A DNA stretch of 64,000 nucleotides from positions 62,001 through 126,000 of the forward strand of contig CALANV010000044.1 of NCBI GenBank assembly GCA_937926175.1. The letters run 5' to 3'. Positions 16,493-25,134 of this stretch are shown in pieces (position 1 is the stretch's first letter; each line of letters starts with the position of its first letter). The position numbers and the translations under genes were made by a program. Origin of the DNA: an uncultured Rhodospirillales bacterium (lineage in GTDB: Bacteria > Pseudomonadota > Alphaproteobacteria > CACIAM-22H2). The notes beneath the pieces were generated by a model, which saw nothing but the letters and a program-made list of their open reading frames with translations, searched no databases and had not been told where the DNA came from.

Positions 16493-17926
16493 TCACAGGC
16501 GCCCGACGGCCGGCAGCCGGATCGTGACGCGGAGGCCGCCGCCGGCACGATTGGCGAGAAGTATGTCGCCGCCGTGGCCGCGGATGATCGTGCGGGCTAT
16601 GGAGAGCCCGAGCCCGACCCCGCCCGTGGAGCGGTTGCGCGATGCTTCCAGTCGGACGAAGGGCTCGAAGACGCGCTCGAAGTCGGCTTCCGGGATTCCC
16701 GGGCCGTCATCGTCGACGGTGATCTCGATCTCGTCGTCGGACCGATGCAGCGCGACCCGGGCCGTCTGGCCATATCGGACGGCATTCTCGATGACGTTCC
16801 GCAGCGCGCGGCGTACCGCATCGGGGCGGCAGCGGTAGGAGATCCGCTCGCCATTGGTGAAGCTGACCTGCCAGCCAAGCTCAGCCAGATCGTCGCACAT
16901 GCTCTCGACTAGCGCGCCAAGGTCGATCGTGCGGGTCGACTCGCTGGTTGCCTCCTCGCGCGCGAAGGCGAGGGCGGCCTCGGTCATCGCCTGCATTTCA
17001 TCGATTGTGGCCAGCAGCCGCTCCCGAACGGCTGCGTCGGTCACGAACTCGGACCGCAGGCGAAGCGCCGTGATCGGCGTGCGCAGGTCATGTCCCAGCG
17101 CTGCCAGCATGCGCGTGCGGTCCTCGATGAAGCGTCGCAGCCGCGCCTGCATTCGATTGAAGGCCTCTGCCGTGCATCGGACGTCGTCCGGTCCGCATTC
17201 GGGCAGCGGCGTCACTTCCTCGCCGCGGCCGAGGCGCTCGGCCGCATGTGCCAGATCCCGTAGCGGCTTGGCGATGCATCGCGCCGTGAAGATTGCGATG
17301 AGTGAGAGCGCCAGCGCCGTGAGGCCGAGCGACACCGCCGACTGAGGTGACCAGCCGGTTATCGGCTTCAAGAATGCGCCATTGAGCCAGAGGCCGTTGC
17401 CGAGCTGGACGGCGAGACCGAAGCCCTCGGACTTGTTCAGCTCCATTATCCGTCCGGGACGGTTCAACGGCCAGGCGCTCGCCGGCAGTTCTTCCCATGG
17501 CGCGATATCGGCCGGCGCAGCTGCGTTGCTCGCGGCGATGAGGTTGATCGACGCGTCCTTTGCCGGTTGCGTCTGCACCGGAGATGCGCTCACCGACAGT
17601 GTCCCGTCGAAGTATTGCTTTGCCTGTCGCTCCCAGGCCGAGGCGTCGCCGGGTGCCTCGGTCGTCAGCCAATAGCGGGTATAGGTCGTGCCGACGGCGT
17701 TCATTACATCGGTCAACAGCGCCGGCGGCGTTGCCTCAACGACACGCGCGGTCGACGCGGTGCGGAGCAGGAACTCCTCCTTGAGGACGCCGTGAACCGC
17801 ATGCGCACGTTCCTTCAGGTAGATCAGAAACCCGATTCCCTGCGACAAAGCGAGGGCAAGAAGCATCAGGCTGACCATCTGGCCAGCGAGGCTCGCGGAC
17901 CAGAGCCGCTTCATCAAGCGGAACAC
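16493..17926 (-). CDS. EnvZ-type sensor histidine kinase
   Basis: A 477-residue membrane kinase. It has an N-terminal TM (about 13-35), a periplasmic sensor region to about 195, a second TM (TALALSLIAIFTARCIA), a HAMP domain, the H-box LGHDLRTPITAL, the N-box RNVIENAVRYG, G1 DDDGPGIPEADF and G2 GGVGLGLSIART. It would autophosphorylate and pass phosphate to the OmpR-like regulator whose gene precedes and overlaps it by 13 bases. The sensed signal is unknown. Confidence 0.95.
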   Translation of the reverse strand: MFRLMKRLWSASLAGQMVSLMLLALALSQGIGFLIYLKERAHAVHGVLKEEFLLRTASTARVVEATPPALLTDVMNAVGTTYTRYWLTTEAPGDASAWERQAKQYFDGTLSVSASPVQTQPAKDASINLIAASNAAAPADIAPWEELPASAWPLNRPGRIMELNKSEGFGLAVQLGNGLWLNGAFLKPITGWSPQSAVSLGLTALALSLIAIFTARCIAKPLRDLAHAAERLGRGEEVTPLPECGPDDVRCTAEAFNRMQARLRRFIEDRTRMLAALGHDLRTPITALRLRSEFVTDAAVRERLLATIDEMQAMTEAALAFAREEATSESTRTIDLGALVESMCDDLAELGWQVSFTNGERISYRCRPDAVRRALRNVIENAVRYGQTARVALHRSDDEIEITVDDDGPGIPEADFERVFEPFVRLEASRNRSTGGVGLGLSIARTIIRGHGGDILLANRAGGGLRVTIRLPAVGRL

Positions 17927-18633
17927 ACCTCGGCCTCGAAGCTGTAGCCGCCACCCCAGTGCGTCTTGATGAAGACGGGGTTCTTGGGGTCGGGCTCGAT
18001 CTTCTTGCGCAGGCGGCTCACCTGATTGTCGATGCTGCGGTCGAAGACGGCGGCCGACCGTCCGACGGTGAGATCGAGAAGCTGATCGCGCGTCAGGACC
18101 ATGCCCGGATGGTCGAGGAAAGCGCTGAGCAGACGGAACTCGGCCGTGCTGAGCGGTGTGGCGACGCCGTCCTCACCGATCAGCTCGCGGCGGCCGACAT
18201 CGAATGTCCACGGTCCGAAGCGGACCGATTTGGCCTGCAGGCGTCCGCGGCGCGGGGGCAGGCTGTTGGTGCGACGCAGGACGGCTTTGATGCGTGCGAG
18301 CAGTTCGCGCGGATTGAAAGGCTTGGTCACGTAATCGTCGGCACCCATCTCGAGACCGATGATTCGGTCGGTCTCTTCGGCGACCGCCGTCAACAGAATG
18401 ATCGGCAGGTTCGTGGTCGCACGCAGATGCCGACACAGCGAAAGCCCGTCTTCGCCCGGCATCATTATGTCGAGGACGACGAGATCGAGGGCGCTCCGCT
18501 CCAGCAGGCGTCGCAGCGCCGGCGCGTTTTCCGCCGCGCTGACCCGGTAGCCGTTCTGGGCGAGATAGCGGCTGACCAGCTCACGGATGTCCCTGTGATC
18601 GTCGACGACGGCGACGTGAGGTGTGGGTTCCAT
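17914..18633 (-). CDS. OmpR-family response regulator
   Basis: A 239-residue two-domain regulator. The receiver domain has the acidic pair in AVVDDHRDIREL, the phosphoacceptor Asp in LVVLDIMMPGEDG and the Lys in VTKPFNPRELLARIK; the C-terminal winged helix contains TAEFRLLSAFLDHPGMVLTR and FDRSIDNQVSRLRKKIE. I chose the ATG at 18633, which follows GGGAGAGG, not the upstream start at 18687. It forms a two-component operon with the EnvZ-like kinase. Confidence 0.95.
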   Translation of the reverse strand: MEPTPHVAVVDDHRDIRELVSRYLAQNGYRVSAAENAPALRRLLERSALDLVVLDIMMPGEDGLSLCRHLRATTNLPIILLTAVAEETDRIIGLEMGADDYVTKPFNPRELLARIKAVLRRTNSLPPRRGRLQAKSVRFGPWTFDVGRRELIGEDGVATPLSTAEFRLLSAFLDHPGMVLTRDQLLDLTVGRSAAVFDRSIDNQVSRLRKKIEPDPKNPVFIKTHWGGGYSFEAEVCSA

Positions 18634-18811
18634 GTGCCTCTCCCGCGCTGGATCAATACCACAGTCACGGCATGAGGATGCCGCCAAAAGTGTAACAGAG
18701 TATGTTGATCAACGCTGCCCGCAACAATCCGCGACACGTGGCGGGTCGGACCGACAAATTCCTGCGACACGCGCCCCCGATGCTGCATCACCTAGCATCC
18801 GGAGATGATCA

Positions 18812-19672
18812 TTGCGAAAAGTCACATACGCCCTGCGTTCCGATGCCGGTTGCCAACCGGTCCGATCGATCGTTCCGCGAGAGCCGGGTGCCCGCGTCGG
18901 CGCGGACGCCAGCCCTGTCGGGTCGATCCGACACGGCCGAGGCATGCACGTCCTGCAGCATATCGTAAGGCCGCTTGCCTTGGAAGGAGCGGCGCCGAAC
19001 GGGCCAAGGATCGTGCCGGCGGTCGTTCTCTTCGCCGATATCGTGGGATTCACCAGGTTGTGCGAAGACATGCAGCCGATCGAGGCGATCGCGCTGCTCG
19101 ATGCATTCCGCAGGCGCATGACGTGCACGGTCGCGCGATACGGCGCGGCGATCGACGACTGCATCGGCGATGCGGTCATGGCGGTATGGCGCGCCACGGC
19201 GCACGACCGGGACAACGTCGCCCGTGCATTGGCCTGCGCATTCGCGATGCTCGACGAGGTCGGGCGATGGAATCGCGAGCGTACCCGCCGCGGTCTCGTG
19301 CCGGTGCGGATCGGCATCGGATTGCATCTGGGCGATGTCGTCATCGGACGGACGGGCAATCGACGCCGCCGGAAGCGTGTCGTCCTGGGCGACGCCGTGA
19401 ACGTGGCGAACCGGCTCGAGCGGCTGACCCGGGCGTACGAGGCCGAACTCATCGTGTCCGATGATCTCGTTTGTGCGGCTGCGGCCATCGTGCCCTGGGA
19501 CGAAATTCAGAATCGATTCGACGGTCCCGTCGATGTCGACCTTCGCGGTCGCCGGCATCCGGTCGCCGTCCGGATCGCGCGGATGAAAACATCGTCGGTC
19601 ACACGCTACCTCGAGGCCGAGCGGCCCGCACTGGCGCCGTCGTGCCGGCGCGCCGATTCCGCCGGATTGTGA
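18812..19672 (+). CDS. Class III adenylate/guanylate cyclase-domain protein with altered substrate-specifying residue
   Basis: A 286-residue soluble protein with one class III cyclase domain. Both metal-binding Asp are present (VVLFADIVGFTRL and CIGDAVMAVW) and so are the transition-state Asn and Arg in LGDAVNVANRLERL. The Lys that normally reads adenine, usually in xDKFxGD, is Asp here (IDDCIGD), so nucleotide specificity or activity may differ. The first 60 or so residues have no recognised domain. The frame opens at a TTG (18812) seven bases after GGAG; a start at the ATG 18944 is the alternative. It is upstream of iorAB on the same strand across a 561-base gap. Confidence 0.85.
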   Translation: MRKVTYALRSDAGCQPVRSIVPREPGARVGADASPVGSIRHGRGMHVLQHIVRPLALEGAAPNGPRIVPAVVLFADIVGFTRLCEDMQPIEAIALLDAFRRRMTCTVARYGAAIDDCIGDAVMAVWRATAHDRDNVARALACAFAMLDEVGRWNRERTRRGLVPVRIGIGLHLGDVVIGRTGNRRRRKRVVLGDAVNVANRLERLTRAYEAELIVSDDLVCAAAAIVPWDEIQNRFDGPVDVDLRGRRHPVAVRIARMKTSSVTRYLEAERPALAPSCRRADSAGL

Positions 19673-19708
19673 CACCCGTCGCAAAACCCATCGACATGAT
19701 TCTGCATC

Positions 19709-19747
19709 GCAGCCGTCGCGACGACGTCTTGGCGTCGCGGATGCTGC
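19709..19747 (+). terminator. Hairpin downstream of the cyclase gene
   Basis: GCAGC-cgt-CGCGACG, a 9-base loop, CGTCGCG-gat-GCTGC forms a two-part stem beginning 37 bases after the cyclase stop. There is no T-run after it, so it is either a weak or Rho-assisted terminator or an mRNA-end-protecting stem. Confidence 0.45.
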
Positions 19748-20102
19748 CAATACCATATGGGAGCACCATGTCGTCCCATGAGTCGGCGAGGTTCTGGGCG
19801 AGGTTTGTATCAAAGTATGTCAGCCGTTCGGGCCGCGACATTTTTCGACAACTTGCGCATTGGCCGGCAAAGTTCTGCGACAGGCATGCCGCAGACTGTG
19901 CGCATGGGTCGAACAAGGCATGCGCTCATGCACAAGGTCGTTGTCGTCGTCCTTTGTTGCATCGGCTTTCCGGGAATCGCAGCCAGAACTCGAGCGACCG
20001 GCGAGTAGGCCTGTTCCGAAATATCCAACATCTGTTCGCAGGCCGTTGAGATGACTCGATCGGCACCCGTCGTGCCCCCGTCGGACGGGCCCGGCTGAGT
20101 CA

Positions 20103-20141
20103 GGCAGGAGTGCCCGCCTGTCCCCTGCGGGTACTCCTGCC
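20103..20141 (+). promoter_or_regulatory. Long stem-loop in the leader of iorA
   Basis: GGCAGGAGTGCCCGC (20103-20117) and GCGGGTACTCCTGCC (20127-20141) pair over 15 positions with one G-U wobble and a 9-base loop, 92 bases before the iorA start. No T-run follows. It could be a leader RNA element or a terminator-like attenuator controlling iorAB; it does not match any riboswitch that I know. Confidence 0.45.
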
Positions 20142-20233
20142 GCTTCCCTGTTCCTCGCGTTGCCGCGACCTTGAGCACATTCCCGCTCTCGAACCCGTTC
20201 GGATCCTGTTCGCTATTCAAGGAGTTTCTCTGG

Positions 20234-20695
20234 ATGACGATCTCTCTGAATCTCAATGGCCAGCCGATATCGCTCGACGTCGATCCCGACATGCCGCTGC
20301 TGTGGGCGATCCGCGAGGTCGTCGGACTGACGGGAACGAAATTCGGCTGCGGCATGGCGCAGTGCGGCGCCTGCACGGTCCATCTTGATGGCGAGCCCAC
20401 GCGTTCGTGCGTTACGCCGGTCGGCGCGGTCGAAGGCCGGAACGTGACCACCATCGAAGGCGTTTCGGGCAGGGTCGCGCAGGCGGTCCAGGAGGCGTGG
20501 CAAAGGCTCGACGTGGTCCAGTGCGGCTACTGCCAGTCCGGGCAGATCATGTCGGCGATCGCGCTGCTTCAGCAGACGCCGAAGCCGACCGATGACGAGA
20601 TCGACGCTGCAATGAACGGGAACATCTGTCGCTGCGCGACCTATGTCCGCATTCGCGCCGCGATCCACGAGGCAGCGCGAACGATGGAGGGTTGA
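20234..20695 (+). CDS. iorA: [2Fe-2S] small subunit of a molybdenum hydroxylase (isoquinoline 1-oxidoreductase alpha type)
   Basis: A 153-residue protein with two [2Fe-2S] clusters: a plant-ferredoxin-type site at C39, C44, C47 and C59 (FGCGMAQCGACTVHLDG) and a second at C97, C100, C132 and C134 (QCGYCQSGQI and NICRCATYVRI). It passes electrons from the molybdopterin subunit encoded next, 3 bases downstream. The ATG at 20234 follows AAGGAG. Members of this pair oxidise N-heterocycles or aldehydes; the exact substrate is unknown. Confidence 0.93.
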   Translation: MTISLNLNGQPISLDVDPDMPLLWAIREVVGLTGTKFGCGMAQCGACTVHLDGEPTRSCVTPVGAVEGRNVTTIEGVSGRVAQAVQEAWQRLDVVQCGYCQSGQIMSAIALLQQTPKPTDDEIDAAMNGNICRCATYVRIRAAIHEAARTMEG

Positions 20696-20698
20696 TCG

Positions 20699-22867
20699 AT
20701 GATTCCCGGATTCCGCAATGTCGTCACCGGCAGCCGGCGCACGTTCCTGAAGGGAAGTGCTGCCGCCACCGCCGGTCTCGTCATCGGTTTCAATCTCCCG
20801 GTCGGCGCAAGGAAAGCGGTCGCCCAGGCAACGGGTACGTTCGCGCCGAACGCCTTCGTCCGTATCGGGCGCGACGACACCGTGACCGTCATCGCCAAGC
20901 ATCTCGAAATGGGACAGGGCACGTACACGGGTCTTGCGACGATCCTGGCCGAGGAGCTCGATGCCGACTGGTCTCAGGTCCGGGTCGAAGCGGCGCCGGC
21001 CGATGCGCGGCTCTACAACAATCTCCATTTCGGCACGCTGCAGGGCACCGGCGGCAGCACGGCGATCGCCAACTCCTACGAGCAGCTGCGCAAGGCGGGT
21101 GCTGCGGCCCGGGCGATGCTCGTCGAGGCGGCGGCCGAGGTTTGGGGTGTGCCGGCACGCGAAATCACGGTCGAGAAGGGGCAGGTGAAGCATCAGGCGA
21201 CCGGCCGCAGCGCACGCTTCGGCGAACTCGTCGACCGCGCCGCGATGCGTCCCGTGCCGACCGACGTGCCGCTGAAGGATCCGCAGAACTTCACGTTGAT
21301 CGGCACACGGCTGCCACGCATCGATTCGAAGGCGAAGACGAACGGTACCGCGCTGTTTGCGCTGGACGTGCGTCTGGAGGGCATGCTGACTGCGCTCGTG
21401 GCGCGTCCGCCACGGTTCGGTGCCACCGTCAAGTCGTTTCGGGTGGATCGGACGAAAGCGGTTCCGGGCGTCATCGACGTCGTTCAGATCCCGAGCGGCG
21501 TTGCCGTCGTCGCCACGGGCTTTTGGGCCGCGAAGACGGGGCGCGATGAGCTGGAGATCGAATGGGACGAGTCGAATGCGGAAACGCGCAGCAGTGCCGA
21601 GATCATGGAGACGTACCGGCGCCTTGCCACACAGCCGGGCGCGGTTGCGCGCAGGGACGGCGACGTCGCCCGAGCGTTGGCCGGCGCGGCGAAACGGATA
21701 TCGGCCGCGTTCGAGTTTCCCTATCTTGCCCATACGCCGATGGAGCCGCTCAACTGCGTCGTTCGGCTGTCGGCGACGGAATGCGAGATCTGGGCAGGCG
21801 ATCAGTTCCAGACCGTCGATCAGATGAACGCCGCGACTGCGGCCGGCCTCAGGCCGGAGCGGGTGAAGATTCACACCGTTTTCGCCGGCGGCAGCTTCGG
21901 ACGGCGCGCCACGCCGACCTCGGACTACATCGTCGAGGCGGTCCACATCGCCAAGGCACTGGGTGGGCGTGCGCCGATCAAGCTGGTCTGGACGCGCGAG
22001 GACGACGTACGCGGTGGCCGTTATCGGCCGATGTACTTCCATGCGCTGGAGGCCGGGCTGGATGCGCAGGGCAATCCGATCGCATGGCAGCACCGGATCG
22101 TCGGCCAATCCATCCTGGAGGGCACGCCGTTCGCGCAGGCGATGGTCAAGAACGGCGTCGACCTGACCTCGGTCGAAGGGGCGCAGAATCTTCCTTACGC
22201 GATCCCCAATCTGACGGTCGAGCTGCACACGACCAAGGTCGGTGTACCGGTGCTCTGGTGGCGGTCGGTCGGGTCCACCCACACGGCATTCGCGACGGAA
22301 GTCGTCATCGACGAGCTGGCGGCCGCTGCCGGACGGGACCCCTATCAGTTCCGGCGCGCGCTGCTGGCCGGCCATCCGCGCCATCGGGCGGTGCTGGATC
22401 TTGCCGCCGAAAAGGCCGGATGGGGTACGCCGCTGCCGGCGGGCAAGGGGCGCGGCATCGCGGTGCATGAATCGTTCAACTCGTTCGTGGCACAGGTCGC
22501 CGAAGTCGCGGTCGAAGGGGATACCTTCCGGGTCGAGCGCGTCGTCTGCGCCGTGGATTGTGGCGTCGTGATTAACCCCGACGTGGTGCGTGCCCAGATG
22601 GAGGGCGGAATCGGATTCGCCCTGTCGGCCGCATTGGCCGAGGCGATCACGCTCGACAAGGGTGTGGTCGAGCAGTCCAACTTCCACGACTACACGCCGC
22701 TGCGCATCGCCGACATGCCGAAGGTCGAGGTGCACATCGTGCCGTCGCGCGAGCCGCCGACCGGTGTGGGCGAACCCGGCGTGCCGCCGCTCGCGCCCGC
22801 CGTCGCCAATGCGATCTTCGCGGCGAAGGGTGAGCGTATACGGTCGTTGCCGCTGCGGCGGACCTAA
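20699..22867 (+). CDS. iorB: Molybdopterin-binding large subunit, isoquinoline 1-oxidoreductase beta type
   Basis: A 722-residue xanthine-dehydrogenase-family protein. It has a twin-arginine signal (SRRTFLK at 12-18, then a hydrophobic AAATAGLVIGF segment), so the IorAB complex is probably exported to the periplasm. Molybdenum-cofactor regions include FGRRATPTSDYIVEA, and the C-terminal catalytic Glu is in GVGEPGVPPLAPAVANA. Electrons would leave through the IorA iron-sulfur subunit, normally to a cytochrome c; no cytochrome gene is adjacent. The stop codon lies in a 35-base tandem duplication. Confidence 0.92.
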   Translation: MIPGFRNVVTGSRRTFLKGSAAATAGLVIGFNLPVGARKAVAQATGTFAPNAFVRIGRDDTVTVIAKHLEMGQGTYTGLATILAEELDADWSQVRVEAAPADARLYNNLHFGTLQGTGGSTAIANSYEQLRKAGAAARAMLVEAAAEVWGVPAREITVEKGQVKHQATGRSARFGELVDRAAMRPVPTDVPLKDPQNFTLIGTRLPRIDSKAKTNGTALFALDVRLEGMLTALVARPPRFGATVKSFRVDRTKAVPGVIDVVQIPSGVAVVATGFWAAKTGRDELEIEWDESNAETRSSAEIMETYRRLATQPGAVARRDGDVARALAGAAKRISAAFEFPYLAHTPMEPLNCVVRLSATECEIWAGDQFQTVDQMNAATAAGLRPERVKIHTVFAGGSFGRRATPTSDYIVEAVHIAKALGGRAPIKLVWTREDDVRGGRYRPMYFHALEAGLDAQGNPIAWQHRIVGQSILEGTPFAQAMVKNGVDLTSVEGAQNLPYAIPNLTVELHTTKVGVPVLWWRSVGSTHTAFATEVVIDELAAAAGRDPYQFRRALLAGHPRHRAVLDLAAEKAGWGTPLPAGKGRGIAVHESFNSFVAQVAEVAVEGDTFRVERVVCAVDCGVVINPDVVRAQMEGGIGFALSAALAEAITLDKGVVEQSNFHDYTPLRIADMPKVEVHIVPSREPPTGVGEPGVPPLAPAVANAIFAAKGERIRSLPLRRT

Positions 22868-22915
22868 GAGGAAAGAGAAAGTTGCCGCTGCGGCGGACCT
22901 AAGAGGAAAGAGAAA
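22846..22915 (+). repeat. Perfect 35-base tandem duplication across the iorB stop codon
   Basis: Bases 22846-22880 are repeated exactly as 22881-22915. The unit contains the last four coding triplets, the TAA stop and the purine-rich AGAGGAAAGAGAAA. The copy is not in frame (35 is not a multiple of three) and nothing on the plus strand follows it. It is either a recent slippage event or an assembly artefact. Confidence 0.9.
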
Positions 22916-22941
22916 GCGGCGTCCCGGGCTTGCGGCCGAGT

Positions 22942-23904
22942 TCAGATGCCCTTGGTCGCGAGCCCGGGTGGACCGGTCGGCTTCCCTTCGTCCTCCGGCT
23001 TCGCGGTCGATTGCGACGGGTCGGTGCTCCCGGACGTGAGGCCACGCCGATCTGTCTCGTCCCGGACGGCGCCCGTTGCGGCGTCGGCGGCTTTCCGGGT
23101 CACGTGCGCAGCTTCGCGCATGACCTGCTCGCCCGTCCCGGATGCCTGATCCATCACGCGGTCGCGTGCCTCACCCATGATTGTATCTTCCTGCCGGGTC
23201 GAGGGCAGCATGGCACCGAGCATTGCGCCGATCGCGAGCCCGAGCGCGCCGACGATCAGCGGCTGCTGATGCAGCAGATCGTTCGCAGCGTCGCGCATGT
23301 GCGCGGTCTGCGCCTGCACGCTGCTACCGAGCTGTTGCATGCGGTCCTGTGCCCGAGCCGCCATGTCGGCCGTGTCCTCGCGCCATTCCGCCGCAAGGTT
23401 CCTGACATCATCGGCCATCGCCCTGACCCGCTCACTGGCGGCGTCGGCAGTGTCGCGCGCACCGGCATAGGCATCGCCCATGCGTGCGCCGGCCGCACTC
23501 GCCATGCCGCCGATGCGCTGGCCCGTCCGTGCGGCCATGTCGCCGGCCCGTTCCATGCCGTGTCGCGCCGTTTCGCCGGCATAGTCGATGTCTGCTCCGC
23601 CGTCGGTATCGGCGCGGTGCAGATAGGCCGGCCGGCCCGGGCCGCCGAAGGCGAGCCATGCGAGCCCGACGCCGACGAGTGCCACCGGGATAGGGTTGTT
23701 GCGAATCGCGTCGCCGAGATTGCTCGCGAACGCGCCGGGGCCCGAGCGGAAATAATCGAGCGCCTGCTCCATCAATTCACTCGGCGACAGGCGGCGCTGG
23801 ATCGCGTCGATCGTCCGGCTCATGTCGGCACGGGTGCGCTCGATCTCGGACTGGATCTCGTCGGGCGAGCGGGAATTGTCGGCGGATATCGATTTGTCAG
23901 CCAT
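22942..23904 (-). CDS. DUF3618 membrane-associated protein
   Basis: A 320-residue protein. The N-terminal DUF3618 signature SPDEIQSEIERTRADMSRTI (about 13-32) and a hydrophobic segment (PIPVALVGVGLAWLAF, about 80-95) are followed by a long Ala/Arg/Asp-rich amphipathic region like coiled-coil or LEA proteins, a Gly/Ala-rich membrane helix (IVGALGLAIGAMLGAML) and a hydrophilic tail. The start was placed at 23904, where the ATG overlaps the stop of the upstream holin-like gene by one base (TGATG). It probably functions with that gene and the anchor protein, perhaps in envelope stress. Confidence 0.85.
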   Translation of the reverse strand: MADKSISADNSRSPDEIQSEIERTRADMSRTIDAIQRRLSPSELMEQALDYFRSGPGAFASNLGDAIRNNPIPVALVGVGLAWLAFGGPGRPAYLHRADTDGGADIDYAGETARHGMERAGDMAARTGQRIGGMASAAGARMGDAYAGARDTADAASERVRAMADDVRNLAAEWREDTADMAARAQDRMQQLGSSVQAQTAHMRDAANDLLHQQPLIVGALGLAIGAMLGAMLPSTRQEDTIMGEARDRVMDQASGTGEQVMREAAHVTRKAADAATGAVRDETDRRGLTSGSTDPSQSTAKPEDEGKPTGPPGLATKGI

Positions 23905-24314
23905 CAGCGCACCTGTGTCCGGGCAAGGGTCGCGTCGCGGCGGATCGATTGGAATGTCCGGCGCGGCATGAGGTTGTGGAAGCTCATGCTGCTTCGACCC
24001 GTCCGGAGCAGGACGAAGCCGATGACGAGCACGACGACGGCGACGATCAGCGGCGCGAGCCAGCTCGACGGCCACCAGGTGTCGAGCAACTCGTCGAGCA
24101 TCGCGGCGATTGCGAACAGGAGGACGAGGAAACCGGCATAGAGGACCGCGCCGCCGGCCAGCATCGACACCGCCCCGTTCTGGACCTGGTCGACCTTCTG
24201 GGACATTTCGGCCTTGGCGAGCTCGACCTCCTTGCGGACAAGCGTGCTGGTCTCGTGCATGAGCTCGGCGAACAGCGAGCCGAGTGAACGATTTTCGCGG
24301 ATGTCGGTGGCCAT
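23904..24314 (-). CDS. Phage-holin-like membrane protein (Holin-X/DUF1469 family)
   Basis: A 136-residue protein. The N-terminal amphipathic part (LGSLFAELMHETSTLVRKEV, about 10-29) is a hallmark of the chromosomal Holin-X family, followed by two hydrophobic helices (about 53-76 and 85-106). Despite the name, these chromosomal proteins are not phage lysis genes. Both ends overlap neighbouring genes by one base (TAATG with the upstream gene, TGATG with the DUF3618 gene), so the three are a single translationally coupled unit. Confidence 0.85.
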   Translation of the reverse strand: MATDIRENRSLGSLFAELMHETSTLVRKEVELAKAEMSQKVDQVQNGAVSMLAGGAVLYAGFLVLLFAIAAMLDELLDTWWPSSWLAPLIVAVVVLVIGFVLLRTGRSSMSFHNLMPRRTFQSIRRDATLARTQVR

Positions 24315-25006
24315 TACCGGGACTCCTTCTTCATCGCACGGTTGACCTCGTCGGCGGCAGCCTTGTTCGGGCTGCCCTGCAGGGTCGAGGGCGAGTCGGG
24401 TTGAATGGAGGGCGCCACCGGGACAGCGCCCGATGACGCGCCCGGACCGGCGGCGTAGCCGGCCGAACCGGTGGCGGCGGTACCGGGGGCGTCGGCGCCA
24501 CGATAACCCCCCGACGCAGCTTGGTGGCCGGAAGCATGGCCTGCGCCGTGCGTCTGCGCCGGTCCGGCTTCGCGGCGGCGCGCCGAGCTTTTGAGAAAGC
24601 GCGCGAGCATGAATCCGGCTGCGGTCGCCCCGGCCATGAACAGCGCCGGCTGGTGGCGCGCATAATCCTCGACATCGGCGATCAGGGTATTGATGTCGCG
24701 GTCGCGCAGGGCGGCGGCAAGGCCGTCGATGGTGCGAACGACCTGTCGCGTGCAGTCCGCCACCATACCGGGATGCTGCGCCTGCAGCTCCTCGGATGTC
24801 CGGCGCAGGATCTGAGCCATACCCTCGATCTGTTCGGCGGCCAGATCCTTTTGACGGCGGAGCAGCGTCTTCGCCTGCTGTGTCGCTTCACCGGCGGCGC
24901 GCGACGCCTCGTCGCGCAGGCGTTCGCCCGCCTGCTGCGTGGCATCGCCCAACGCCGAGCTCGCCCGTGACGCAGGATCGTCCTGCTTGGGGTTGGAATC
25001 GGCCAT
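24314..25006 (-). CDS. Membrane-anchored protein with helical N-terminus and Gly/Ala-rich tail
   Basis: A 230-residue protein of unknown function. An Ala/Gln/Arg-rich helical region (about 20-115) is followed by one hydrophobic segment (PALFMAGATAAGFMLARFL, about 120-138) and then a low-complexity Gly/Ala/Ser/Pro tail. This layout is common in small alphaproteobacterial genes found beside Holin-X and DUF3618 genes. The start at 25006 (MADSNPKQDD) is preferred to 25075. It is the first gene of the three-gene overlapping operon. Confidence 0.75.
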   Translation of the reverse strand: MADSNPKQDDPASRASSALGDATQQAGERLRDEASRAAGEATQQAKTLLRRQKDLAAEQIEGMAQILRRTSEELQAQHPGMVADCTRQVVRTIDGLAAALRDRDINTLIADVEDYARHQPALFMAGATAAGFMLARFLKSSARRREAGPAQTHGAGHASGHQAASGGYRGADAPGTAATGSAGYAAGPGASSGAVPVAPSIQPDSPSTLQGSPNKAAADEVNRAMKKESR

Positions 25007-25134
25007 GCGGACCTCTCGATCGCGGTTTTGCGAACGGGGAAACCGTTCTGTTTGCAAACCGGGCCGGGGCCGCAATTGTTCCCACCGACCGTGGCGCGGA
25101 TGCCACAGCCGGTCTGTCTGTCAGGGCGGTTCTG

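Larger units (their letters stand above)
19673..20233 (+). other. 561-base intergenic region between the cyclase gene and iorA, with two hairpins
   Basis: No convincing gene is seen; open frames on both strands have poor composition and no recognisable similarity. One possible mini-ORF at 19928-20008 reads like a short signal peptide (MHKVVVVVLCCIGFPGIAA) but stops after 26 residues. The region holds two strong hairpins (19709-19747 and 20103-20141), listed separately. AAGGAG at 20219-20224 is the iorA ribosome binding site. Confidence 0.5.

Noticed and set aside
19750..20049. Possible gene in the cyclase-iorA gap (plus-strand reading ending at 20049)
   Set aside because: No ribosome binding site, no recognisable domain, competing frames on both strands.
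20103..20141. Molybdenum-cofactor riboswitch upstream of iorA
   Set aside because: Only a single long stem is visible; the multi-helix Moco layout is not present.
20213..22735. Long minus-strand open frame opposite iorA-iorB (840 codons)
   Set aside because: Antisense shadow of two well-recognised genes in high-GC DNA; composition Arg/Asp/His-rich and no domain.
23904..24314. Phage lysis holin as evidence of a prophage
   Set aside because: Belongs to the chromosomal Holin-X/DUF1469 type with DUF3618 neighbours, and no phage genes are nearby.
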